DNA of 64,000 bases from the NCBI RefSeq assembly GCF_019457515.1, contig NZ_CP080421.1, positions 930,001-994,000 of the forward strand, in the 5' to 3' direction. How positions within the stretch are numbered: position 1 is the first letter of the stretch; each line of letters begins with the position of its first letter. Below the pieces are notes generated by a model that did no database searches, was not told the origin of the DNA, and saw only the letters and a list, made by a program, of their open reading frames with translations. The translations under genes were made by a program, and so were the position numbers. This document shows positions 53,914 to 61,310 of the stretch, piece by piece. Source of the stretch: Shewanella mesophila. GTDB lineage: Bacteria > Pseudomonadota > Gammaproteobacteria > Enterobacterales > Shewanellaceae.

Positions 53914-54157
53914 AGTAGCGTTTGGCTGTATCTTATTTGTTAAGGGTATTTGAAGGTCGTACCTTCATAGCAATCAATCACCTGCGGTGAGCTTGTGTGC
54001 AAGCACTCTTTTGGCTCGCTGTGAATATGTCCCTATACGCTCCACGGTGGCATCCCTGCTACCAAGGGCCAAAACCGCGCTTACACTGGGTTATTCACTC
54101 TCTTCGATTTGACAGTGTTTGGTGTGACTTGAGAATTAAAATCTAAGAAGCTTTTGC
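53914..54157. repeat. Structured non-coding repeat, copy 2
   Basis: A shorter second copy: head 53914-54025 (AGTAGCGTTTGG, GAAGGTCGTACCTTC hairpin, GTGCAAGCACTCTTTTGGCTCG) and tail 54067-54157, with only about 40 bp between them instead of about 210 bp in copy 1. Tail differences from copy 1 are small clusters (TTTT to TCAC, AGTT to ATCT). Confidence 0.7.
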
Positions 54158-54291
54158 CCCTTTATTCGCTAGAGTAAATACTCATTCACATGCTGCGAAT
54201 GTGCGTTTGCAATACTAAAAGTTATCTGAACTCTACACCCGACGAATTAATCCGTCTCAGTGTCGCATCAAAATCCTTATTCTTTTTAAAG

Positions 54292-54367
54292 TCCGTAATC
54301 TTTCCGTACAAGTTGAATATGTTCAATGTTTGAACTATAATTTCTGCCATTACGGAATATGTCCGTA
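54292..54367. promoter_or_regulatory. Operator region of the tacAT pair
   Basis: TCCGTA occurs at 54292-54297, 54303-54308 and 54362-54367, and its complement TACGGA at 54351-54356. The last two form TACGGA-ATATG-TCCGTA. A second palindrome, TTGAA-TATG-TTCAA, lies at 54313-54326. Such repeated half-sites fit autoregulation by a ribbon-helix-helix antitoxin. The start codon is at 54381. Confidence 0.6.
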
Positions 54368-54380
54368 CACTGGAGGAGTT

Positions 54381-54650
54381 ATGGCAACAGCACGTTTAGA
54401 TATCCGTCTTGATGAAGAGATAAAAGCGAAAGCTGAAAAGGCATCAGCATTGCTTGGTCTGAAAAGTTTAACTGAATATGTAGTTAGGCTTATGGACGAA
54501 GATGCAACACACGTAATTGAAGAGCACGAAAGTATCGTGGTTCAGGATAGTGTCTTTGACGCATTTATGGCTGCTTGTGACAAAGCAAAAGCGCCAAATC
54601 AAGCTTTGTTGGAAGCTGCAAAACTCACAGATGAGAGCGGTATCAAGTGA
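54381..54650 (+). CDS. tacA: TacA-type antitoxin (DUF1778, ribbon-helix-helix)
   Basis: 89 residues from the ATG at 54381, which has a strong GGAGGAG site; the longer frame from 54330 overlaps the operator. Residues 1-45 form a ribbon-helix-helix DNA-binding unit (ATARLDIRLDEEIKAKAEKA). The C-terminal half (IVVQDSVFDAFMAACDKAKA and onward) is the toxin-neutralising tail. Overlaps the toxin gene by 4 bp (GTGA), so the pair is co-translated. It should repress its own promoter through the TCCGTA sites. Confidence 0.88.
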   Translation: MATARLDIRLDEEIKAKAEKASALLGLKSLTEYVVRLMDEDATHVIEEHESIVVQDSVFDAFMAACDKAKAPNQALLEAAKLTDESGIK

Positions 54651-55180
54651 GTTGGGGCAAAGAGTTCGTAGAACTTAGTAAATCATATCACGACCGCAAC
54701 TCATTCGACTGTGGTGAGCAAGAGCTAAATACATTTATCAAAACTCAAGCAGCAAAGCATATGGAAGCAGGTATTAGTCGAACTATGATTCTTCCTAGCG
54801 CTCAGCCATTGCTTAATCAGAAGTTTGCAATATGCGCATTTTACAGTGTTGCGCCTAGCTCAATCAGCCGAGAAACCTTACCAGCGCAACTAGCAAAGAA
54901 ACTTCCTCGATACCCAATTCCAGTGTTTCTTTTAGCTCAGTTAGCTGTGCATAAGGAATTTCACGGTTCTGGGCTAGGGAAAGTCAGTTTAATCCGTGCA
55001 CTGAAGTACCTTTGGGAAGTTAACCACCATATGAGGGCATATGCTATTGTCGTGGACTGTCTCACTGATTCAGCACAGGCATTCTATACAAAATTTGGCT
55101 TTGAAGTATTGTGTGAACATAATGGACGTATTCGCATGTTTCTACCAATGAAAACGGTAGAAACACTTTTTAACCAATGA
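54647..55180 (+). CDS. tacT: TacT-type GNAT acetyltransferase toxin
   Basis: 177 residues starting with GTG inside the antitoxin stop. GNAT fold with the TacT opening FDCGEQELNTFIKTQAAKH and GISRTMIL, the acetyl-CoA loop HGSGLGK (about residue 108) and the catalytic Tyr in DSAQAFYTKFGFE. TacT toxins acetylate the amino group of charged aminoacyl-tRNAs and stop translation. All key residues look intact. The pair sits in an accessory patch between repeats and an IS. Confidence 0.88.
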   Translation: MSWGKEFVELSKSYHDRNSFDCGEQELNTFIKTQAAKHMEAGISRTMILPSAQPLLNQKFAICAFYSVAPSSISRETLPAQLAKKLPRYPIPVFLLAQLAVHKEFHGSGLGKVSLIRALKYLWEVNHHMRAYAIVVDCLTDSAQAFYTKFGFEVLCEHNGRIRMFLPMKTVETLFNQ

Positions 55181-55413
55181 GTTAATAATATAGAAAATAA
55201 TAATTAGCCAGTGTTAATCCTGAACTCGTAGTAGATCAAGGCTGTATGGCTGTAAGCTAGCGCATTCATACTCTGGTAAGAGCTAGTTAATCCTGCCAGC
55301 TCATAAATGCCCCTTTATGCGTTAGCGCCAGCAGTTCGTCCAATACAGTGGTAAGCCCCTAGAACAGTAGACACTTCATAGAGTTATAATGAACCAAAAA
55401 TATGAGGTGTTAC

Positions 55414-55707
55414 ATGCGCGGAAAACGTTATCCCGATGAGTTCAAAATTGAAGCAGTCAAACAAGTCACTGAACGTGGTTATAAAATCGCTGATGTGGCA
55501 GAAAGATTAGGTGTCACAACCAAAAGCTTGCACAACTGGATTAACAAGTTCGATAAGCCAGAGAAGCAACACATCACTATCGATAATCAGCAAGACGAAA
55601 TTCGTAAACTAAAAGCAGAGCTTCGGCGAGTCACGGAAGAGCGAAATATACTAAAGGAGGCCGCCGTGTACTTTGCAAGCGAGTCAAAGAAAGGTACACG
55701 TTCATAA
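55414..55707 (+). CDS. IS3-family transposase OrfA
   Basis: 97 residues from the ATG at 55414 (GAGGTG upstream). Helix-turn-helix (YPDEFKIEAVKQVTERGYKI ... SLHNWINKF) then a leucine-zipper-like coiled coil (IRKLKAELRRVTEERNILKEA). The AAAGAAAGG stretch at 55686-55694 near the end allows a -1 shift into OrfB to make the full OrfAB transposase. Confidence 0.88.
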   Translation: MRGKRYPDEFKIEAVKQVTERGYKIADVAERLGVTTKSLHNWINKFDKPEKQHITIDNQQDEIRKLKAELRRVTEERNILKEAAVYFASESKKGTRS

Positions 55708-55748
55708 AGTCTCGACTCGACCAATATCCAATAGCCGTACTGTGCCGA

Positions 55749-56564
55749 GTGCTCAATGTTCATCGTAGTGGTTTTTATGCTTGGCTAAAGCAGCCCTGCA
55801 GTAATCGAACCATTGAAGATAAGCGCCTTCTGGGCAAAATTAAGCAATTTTGGCTGGAGAGCGGTTGTGTCTACGGCTATCGAAACCTGACTTTAGACTT
55901 GAAAGACGATGGTGAAAATGTCGGAAAAAATCGTGTTTATCGAATAATGAAGGAAGCCCAAATAAAGGCCGTACGTGGTTACAAACGCAATCCAAGCTTT
56001 GGAGGTGGGAATGTTAGCCATACTGCACCAAATACATTAAATCGTGGCTTTGATGTCGCAGAACCGAACAAGGTTTGGGTGACCGACTTTACCTATATCC
56101 GTACGCATGAGGGCTGGCTATATTTAACTGTTGTTATTGACCTCTTCTCTCGTCAGGTCGTAGGCTGGACGATGAAAAACACACCTAAAGCTGACTTGGT
56201 AATTGATGCACTATTAATGGCCATTTGGCGACGTTCACCGAAAGGTAAGGTTTTGATACATTCCGACCAAGGAGTGCAATATACCTGTTCTGATTGGCGT
56301 AGTTTCTTAAAGGAACACAACTTAGAAGCCAGTATGAGTCGACGAGGAAACTGTCATGATAATGCTGTCGCGGAAAGCTTTTTCTCGTTGCTGAAGAAAG
56401 ATAGAGTTAAGAGAAAAATCTATAAAAACAGAGATGAGGCTCGCTCAGAAATATTTAACCATATCGAATATTTCTATAATCCAGTGCGTCGTCATGGTAG
56501 TAATAATGGACTGTCACCTGTGCAGTTCGAAAAACAGTACTTTGAGAAACAGTTAAGTGTCTAA
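55749..56564 (+). CDS. IS3-family transposase OrfB (DDE integrase domain)
   Basis: 271 residues from a GTG at 55749; the same frame is open back to the shift site near 55692, where YTFIKSRLDQYPIAVLC joins OrfA, so the working product is the OrfAB fusion. Domains: HTH_21-like (ESGCVYGYRNLTLDL), then the rve core with the DDE residues in VTDFTY, IHSDQGVQY and NAVAESFFSLLKKD. No stops or deletions, so the element looks able to move. Confidence 0.88.
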   Translation: MLNVHRSGFYAWLKQPCSNRTIEDKRLLGKIKQFWLESGCVYGYRNLTLDLKDDGENVGKNRVYRIMKEAQIKAVRGYKRNPSFGGGNVSHTAPNTLNRGFDVAEPNKVWVTDFTYIRTHEGWLYLTVVIDLFSRQVVGWTMKNTPKADLVIDALLMAIWRRSPKGKVLIHSDQGVQYTCSDWRSFLKEHNLEASMSRRGNCHDNAVAESFFSLLKKDRVKRKIYKNRDEARSEIFNHIEYFYNPVRRHGSNNGLSPVQFEKQYFEKQLSV

Positions 56565-56641
56565 GATATTTGGGGCTTACCAGTGATTAAAGTTAAGACA
56601 AACATTAATTAGCTTGCCTTAGTCTCTGTAGACACTGATTC

Positions 56642-56920
56642 TTACGTTCTATATAAAACCTTGACTACATGCCAGCCGAACTTAGTTTTCACTAAATGAG
56701 GTGTTATGAGCTCGCCAGTAAAGCATACCTTATCGAAAGCAGGAACCATTTGACCTTTCTTAAACTCGCCTAAGCTACCGCCTTTCTTGCCCGAAGGGCA
56801 GGTCGAATGCTTCTTGGCAAGTACGTCGAATTTAGCGCCTTTATCAAGTTGCTTGATGATATCTTCAGCTAGTTCTTTGTGTTTGACTAGGATGTGAAGT
56901 GCAGATGCAGTTTTTGCCAT
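56642..56920 (-). CDS. ppiC: Peptidyl-prolyl cis-trans isomerase C (parvulin)
   Basis: 92 residues, a stand-alone parvulin domain with no signal, so cytoplasmic. [53 protein letters not shown] and [13 protein letters not shown] are the family signature, with both active His and the Cys. Length and order match E. coli PpiC. It follows directly on the IS right end (about 60 bp away). Confidence 0.93.
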   Translation of the reverse strand: MAKTASALHILVKHKELAEDIIKQLDKGAKFDVLAKKHSTCPSGKKGGSLGEFKKGQMVPAFDKVCFTGELITPHLVKTKFGWHVVKVLYRT

Positions 56921-57155
56921 CAGAATGTGACCTTTGGATAGCGAGTGTTAACGGAGTGGGACGATTATACATCAGCTTGTTGCCTAGGTTAAATCTGACT
57001 CGTGGATTTAATTACTACAGTAGCGTATAACCTTCGAAGAATAATTTCCGTTTTTATTGATTGAACGCAGTTTTGACTTTGGCTTAAGTGCTGTGGTGGT
57101 TTGAGAGGTTTGTTATAATTGTCATCTTTTAGGCTGATGTTGTGAGGGAAATAGA

Positions 57156-58049
57156 ATGGCGCGTTGTGTAGGCTCTGAGCTTCAACTTATTCATCTGTTT
57201 GTGCACTTAGTCAATGCGGGTGGTTTTTCTCAAGCCGCAAAAGAGCTGTGCATGCCAATCGCAACCGTGAGCCGCAAAATTACCAAGCTAGAGACGCTAC
57301 TCGATACTCAGCTCATCATGCGAAGTACGCGTAAGCTCAGGCTAACAGAAGAGGGAAGCCAGTTATTTTCTCGTTATCAAGATGCGGTGGCTCATTTTGA
57401 TAGTTGTAATGATACTCGAATCGAAAAGCCCGAGGGGACACTAAGGATCGCGGCACCAGTCTCGATCACGTCGATGATTTTTATCGGTGTGATTAATGCG
57501 TTTTCAAAAGCCTACCCTGATATACAACTGCATATTACCCAAAATAACAGCACTATCGATTTAATTGATCAAGGCGTCGATGTGGCGATTGTCGGTGGGG
57601 CTCAGCCAGATTCCTCTTGGGTGTCAAAATCCTTAGGAGTGTTGGATTACGGTTTATATGCATCACCCGGTTACTTAGCTAACGCGCAAGTAGTGACTCA
57701 TCCAAATCAATTGATTGAACACAGTTTAATTAAAGTGTGGCCACTGTTTAATTGGTCAATGAAACATGCTGATGGTGATAGTTTTTATTATGAAGGACCG
57801 GCGAAGTTAACCCTTGGTGATCTTCACGGAGCAATTAAAGCTACGGTCGATGATGGGGGCATCTTGTATGGTCCTGAGTTGTTTGTTAAACCAGAGCTAT
57901 CAGCGGGCAAATTATTGAGAGTATTGCCCAACTGGCGTGGGGAGCAACGACGTATCTCACTCTTGTATCATCAACGCAGTCAGCAGCCATTGAAGGTGAA
58001 GTTGTTTATTGAGTTTATGCAGCAGAAAGCCAGCTGCCTGTTTGATTAG
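57156..58049 (+). CDS. LysR-family transcriptional regulator
   Basis: 297 residues. N-terminal winged helix (ELQLIHLFVHLVNAGGFSQAAKELCMPIATVSRKITKLETLL) and a periplasmic-binding-like effector domain (GTLRIAAPVSITSMI ... DLIDQGVDVAIVGG) of the CrgA/AphB-type subgroup. Divergent from ppiC and convergent on the lldEFG operon. The target is unknown; it is not placed as a typical divergent regulator of lldEFG. Confidence 0.87.
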   Translation: MARCVGSELQLIHLFVHLVNAGGFSQAAKELCMPIATVSRKITKLETLLDTQLIMRSTRKLRLTEEGSQLFSRYQDAVAHFDSCNDTRIEKPEGTLRIAAPVSITSMIFIGVINAFSKAYPDIQLHITQNNSTIDLIDQGVDVAIVGGAQPDSSWVSKSLGVLDYGLYASPGYLANAQVVTHPNQLIEHSLIKVWPLFNWSMKHADGDSFYYEGPAKLTLGDLHGAIKATVDDGGILYGPELFVKPELSAGKLLRVLPNWRGEQRRISLLYHQRSQQPLKVKLFIEFMQQKASCLFD

Positions 58050-58062
58050 CCTGAGTCATGGA

Positions 58063-58091
58063 TAAAAAAAAGCCACCGTATAAACGGTGGC
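58063..58091 (-). terminator. Terminator of the lldEFG operon
   Basis: On the minus strand an 8-bp stem (GCCACCGT / ACGGTGGC) with a 4-base loop is followed by an 8-base T run, 41 bp after the lldG stop. It also lies just after the convergent LysR gene. Confidence 0.85.
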
Positions 58092-58131
58092 AAAGGCAGT
58101 TCGAGGCTGCTAATGGGGTGGTTAATCTTTG

Positions 58132-58701
58132 TTAAGTCAGGTAGACGTTCAGGCTGCAAGCACCATGAGCCCCCACCACTAAAGCCTGTTCAATATCAGC
58201 GGTCTTTGATGGGCCAGCGATAAATACGCCAAATTCGCCACTTTCTAAGCCAATTTGCTTCACTGCTTGATGCATGTTGGCAACGACGGTATCGGCTGTG
58301 ACAACCAAAAATAGGTTTTCACAGATGAAAGGCGTTATCCTATGACCTAGGTTTTTGTTGTTTACCCAAATAGCGCCATTTTCAGCTACTGCGAGGTCCC
58401 CAGGGATCACTGCGTAGTCGATATCTCTTAACTCGTGAGCCGTCTCAGGAATCGTGCGGTTGCCTGTAATGCCTTCAACGGTGGATATCACTTGTTGGCC
58501 CTGAGCCATCAGTTCATCCACTTTAGCCTGCAAACCGCTAAGACCCGCTTCGCGATGTAGGGTGCCCGCCACTGCGCCTAGATTGGTTTCAAATTGTCCA
58601 ATGACATCATCAAGGCGAGGGCTTACATTAATTTCAGGCATCGCTTGAGGTTCAACAGCAACCCTTTTTAGGGCATGCAAGATAGATTGTTTGCTAGACA
58701 T
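58132..58701 (-). CDS. lldG: Lactate utilisation protein LldG/LutC (LUD domain)
   Basis: 189 residues from the ATG at 58701 (AGAGG about 9 bases upstream); a longer frame to 58767 would overlap lldF by 65 bases. The LUD domain includes the region around RDIDYAVIPGDLAVAENGAIWV and FVVGAHGACSLNVYL-type ending. It is the third subunit of the iron-sulfur L-lactate dehydrogenase complex (lactate to pyruvate, electrons to quinone). It starts 1 bp after lldF ends. Confidence 0.9.
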   Translation of the reverse strand: MSSKQSILHALKRVAVEPQAMPEINVSPRLDDVIGQFETNLGAVAGTLHREAGLSGLQAKVDELMAQGQQVISTVEGITGNRTIPETAHELRDIDYAVIPGDLAVAENGAIWVNNKNLGHRITPFICENLFLVVTADTVVANMHQAVKQIGLESGEFGVFIAGPSKTADIEQALVVGAHGACSLNVYLT

Positions 58702-58702
58702 A

Positions 58703-60094
58703 TTACTGACCTCTATTTTTGTTAAACCAAGTTTCGAAACTTGATTTAGGAGCGATTGGGAGTTCACGGTATTTACCCCATGCCCCTGAGAATGGCTTTA
58801 ACATCGCGCCGGGCAGAATGCGTAAAGCGGTACGCGCGACACTCATCGAGCAGTTGAGCATGGTTTCGCTGGCCATAAAGTTACCCACGAGTGGCATATA
58901 ACTGCGCTTACCATAAGGTAGCTTACCTGCTTTTGCCTTGAGTCTGCGGTGATGATGGATGATCTTATCTAATGGCACTTTGGTTGGGCAGACGTAAGAG
59001 CAACTGCCACAAAGGGTACAAGCCCAAGGGATAGAGTTGGTATCATCATTTTGTGCGCCTACGGCAATACCGATAGGGCCTGGAATCGTATAGTTGTAGC
59101 TGTAACCGCCTGAGCGGCGATAAACAGGGCAAGTGTTTAAGCAACCACCGCAGCGGATACACTTAAGTGATTCAGCCAAGATCTTATCTTGCAACATGTC
59201 GGTGCGACCGTTGTCGACGATGATAATATGCATCTCACCGTCGGTCTGTGGACCGCGATAGAAAGAGCTGTAGGTGGTTACCGGTTGACCCGTCGCATTA
59301 CGTGCGAGTGTGCGCAGTATTACCGCAGCGCTATCTAAATCGGGAACGATCTTATCAATCCCCATAGAATGCAGTTGCAACTTAGGTAAGTTAGCGCCCA
59401 TGTCGGCGTTACCTTCGTTAGTACACACTACGACAGTGCCTTTATCGGCGATAGCCATATTGACCCCTGTCATGGCTGCATCGGCTGACAGGAACTTCTC
59501 GCGCAGATGGGCTCGTGCCGCACGAGTAAGGTAGAGAGGGTCTGCTGCGCCAGCTTTTGTGCCTAACTTATCATGGAACAGTTCGCCAACTTCCTCTTTC
59601 TTCATGTGAATCGCGGGGACCACAATATGTGAAGGCGGCTGCTCTGCTAACTGAATAATACGCTCACCTAAGTCGGTGTCGATCACTTCGATACCATGGC
59701 TTTCAAGGTAGGGGTTAAGGTGGCACTCCTCCGTCAGCATCGACTTGGATTTAACCAGCTTTTTAACTTGTTTATCGGCCAAGATTTTATGCACAATTTG
59801 ATTGTGCTCTATGCCATCTTTAGCCCAATGAACTTGAATGCCATTGGCGAGACAGTTCTTTTCAAACTCTTCTAAATATTGGTCTAAATGGGTCAGAGTA
59901 TGCAGCTTGAGTTGTGAACCTAGCTCACGAAGTTGCTCCCACTCTGGGATTGAAGAGGCGGCGCGATCGCGTTTTTCTCTGAGCATCCATAACGCTTTAG
60001 AGTGCCAATCTACACGTGCTTCATCTTTACAGAAAATTTCGGCTTTCTTAGCATGAACCGCTGAGCCAGCCCCTGATGTATGATTAGTCGACAT
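58703..60094 (-). CDS. lldF: Lactate utilisation iron-sulfur protein LldF/LutB
   Basis: 463 residues. An N-terminal LUD-like domain (about 60-300, with SKSMLTEECHLNPYLESHG and GTVVVCTNEGNADMG) is followed by two 4Fe-4S clusters (CIRCGGCLNTCPVY near 314 and CTLCGSCSYVCPTKVPLD near 364) and a C-terminal LutB tail. It links the substrate site to the electron chain. It lies between lldE (9-bp gap) and lldG (1-bp gap), giving a tight lldE-lldF-lldG operon, as in S. oneidensis where this complex oxidises L-lactate. Confidence 0.92.
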   Translation of the reverse strand: MSTNHTSGAGSAVHAKKAEIFCKDEARVDWHSKALWMLREKRDRAASSIPEWEQLRELGSQLKLHTLTHLDQYLEEFEKNCLANGIQVHWAKDGIEHNQIVHKILADKQVKKLVKSKSMLTEECHLNPYLESHGIEVIDTDLGERIIQLAEQPPSHIVVPAIHMKKEEVGELFHDKLGTKAGAADPLYLTRAARAHLREKFLSADAAMTGVNMAIADKGTVVVCTNEGNADMGANLPKLQLHSMGIDKIVPDLDSAAVILRTLARNATGQPVTTYSSFYRGPQTDGEMHIIIVDNGRTDMLQDKILAESLKCIRCGGCLNTCPVYRRSGGYSYNYTIPGPIGIAVGAQNDDTNSIPWACTLCGSCSYVCPTKVPLDKIIHHHRRLKAKAGKLPYGKRSYMPLVGNFMASETMLNCSMSVARTALRILPGAMLKPFSGAWGKYRELPIAPKSSFETWFNKNRGQ

Positions 60095-60103
60095 AGTGTG
60101 CTC

Positions 60104-60847
60104 CTACAGCGCAGCGTTGATGACTTGGGCAATATGTAAGGTTTCGATCGGTAGTTTCTGGCGTCTCATCATGCCATCTAAGTGAAGTAAGCATGAGGGG
60201 TCGAAACCGACGGCATATTTTGCGCCTGTTTCGGCATGAGCTTGAGCCTTATCTTTGCCCATCTTCGCCGATACGGCGCCTTCATCGACGGCAAATGTAC
60301 CACCGAAACCACAACACTCGTCGTAACGGCCAGGGTAGACTATTTCAATGCTAGGAATCGCTTTGAGTACGGCCTCCACTTTATTGGTGCGCGGGCCCAT
60401 CTGCTCACTTGGGGTGGCCAGATCCAGCATGCGAATACCATGGCAGCTGAGCTGTAAGCTGATCTTGTGATTGAAGGGCTTATTAAAGGCTTTAATGGGC
60501 GCAACATCATGCAGAAACTCGGTGAGTTCATAAAGCTTGTCGATAACGGCCTGAGCTTCGGGGCTGGTATCGAACTCATGGAAGTTTTCTTTTGCTGCCA
60601 CTAAGCAGGATGCGGCAGGGCAAACGATGGCATCACATTCGACACCTTTGAAGGCATTTAGCAGCTTTAAGGTCGTTTTTTTCGCTTCATCAAAGCAGCC
60701 TGAGTTGGTCATAGGCTGGCCACAACAGGTTTGCCCCTTGGGCAGTATGACTTGATGTCCGAGTTTTTCTAATAGTTCTACGGTGGCGATACCAACATGG
60801 GGCATCATCTGGTTAACCAGGCAGGGTATAAACAGTGCTATCTTCAT
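60104..60847 (-). CDS. lldE: Lactate utilisation protein LldE/LutA (CCG-domain Fe-S oxidoreductase)
   Basis: 247 residues from the ATG at 60847 (MKIALFIPCLVNQMMPHVG, the conserved start; a longer frame to 60883 exists). Two Cys-rich CCG modules: GQTCCGQPMTNSGCFDEA near residues 52-70 and YDECCGFGGTFAVDEG near 185-200, typical of subunits binding non-cubane iron-sulfur clusters as in HdrB. First gene of the operon. Unlike the S. oneidensis locus, no lactate permease (lldP) or D-lactate dehydrogenase gene precedes it. Confidence 0.92.
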   Translation of the reverse strand: MKIALFIPCLVNQMMPHVGIATVELLEKLGHQVILPKGQTCCGQPMTNSGCFDEAKKTTLKLLNAFKGVECDAIVCPAASCLVAAKENFHEFDTSPEAQAVIDKLYELTEFLHDVAPIKAFNKPFNHKISLQLSCHGIRMLDLATPSEQMGPRTNKVEAVLKAIPSIEIVYPGRYDECCGFGGTFAVDEGAVSAKMGKDKAQAHAETGAKYAVGFDPSCLLHLDGMMRRQKLPIETLHIAQVINAAL

Positions 60848-61298
60848 GAAGCGCTCTCTTAATCGGTAGCTGCATGGGAGCATTTGTGCGCTGGCGATCT
60901 ATCTTGTCGATCTGCCGTTACACAAGGATGAATCGATCCCATCTTGCAGGGGTTGTTCGTGACGATAATTTAAGCTTATACCCACATAATGAGTAGTGCT
61001 AATTTAGTAAATATAAAAGGACATTTTTTCATTAATGAAATAGTGTTGTTGCGCTACATTTTACTGACCACGTTGTAAGATTTTTACTTTGTTCTGGGTC
61101 AATAAAGTCTTATTTTAAACGGCCATATCAAACGGGTGTTTAATTTTTTTGTTTGAGCGTACACGTGTAACTTTATGAAAAGTTAAGGTTTTAATTTTTT
61201 CGTTGGCTTGTAACTGTAAAATAAAGTGTTTTTTGTTAATTAGAATGTTTGATCTAACTCGCATTTTGTGACGTAATGCACATAAGTTTAATGGTCTG
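60848..61298. other. Divergent promoter region between lldE and the acyl-CoA dehydrogenase gene
   Basis: About 450 bp, AT-rich. A 14-bp palindrome TTTCATTAATGAAA lies at 61027-61040. Near 61290-61306 the sequence TAATGGTCTGATGAGTC partly resembles the E. coli FadR site, but it overlaps the first start codon of the acyl-CoA dehydrogenase, so I give it little weight. Confidence 0.4.
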
Positions 61299-61310
61299 AT
61301 GAGTCTGAAG

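Larger units (their letters stand above)
55349..56582 (+). mobile_element. IS3-family insertion sequence, about 1234 bp
   Basis: Ends TGGTAAGCCCC (55349-55359) and GGGGCTTACCA (56572-56582) form inverted repeats; their similarity continues inward (AGACACT on both sides). Two overlapping-phase frames encode OrfA and OrfB with a slippery A-run between. The 3-bp flanks (CAG and GTG) do not match, so no target duplication is seen. Confidence 0.85.

Noticed and set aside
53449..54157. CRISPR array
   Set aside because: Only two long, diverged repeat copies with no regular short repeats or spacers, and no cas genes.
61290..61306. FadR-like site at the fadE start
   Set aside because: Only about 10 of 15 defined positions match and it overlaps a start codon, so chance similarity is likely.
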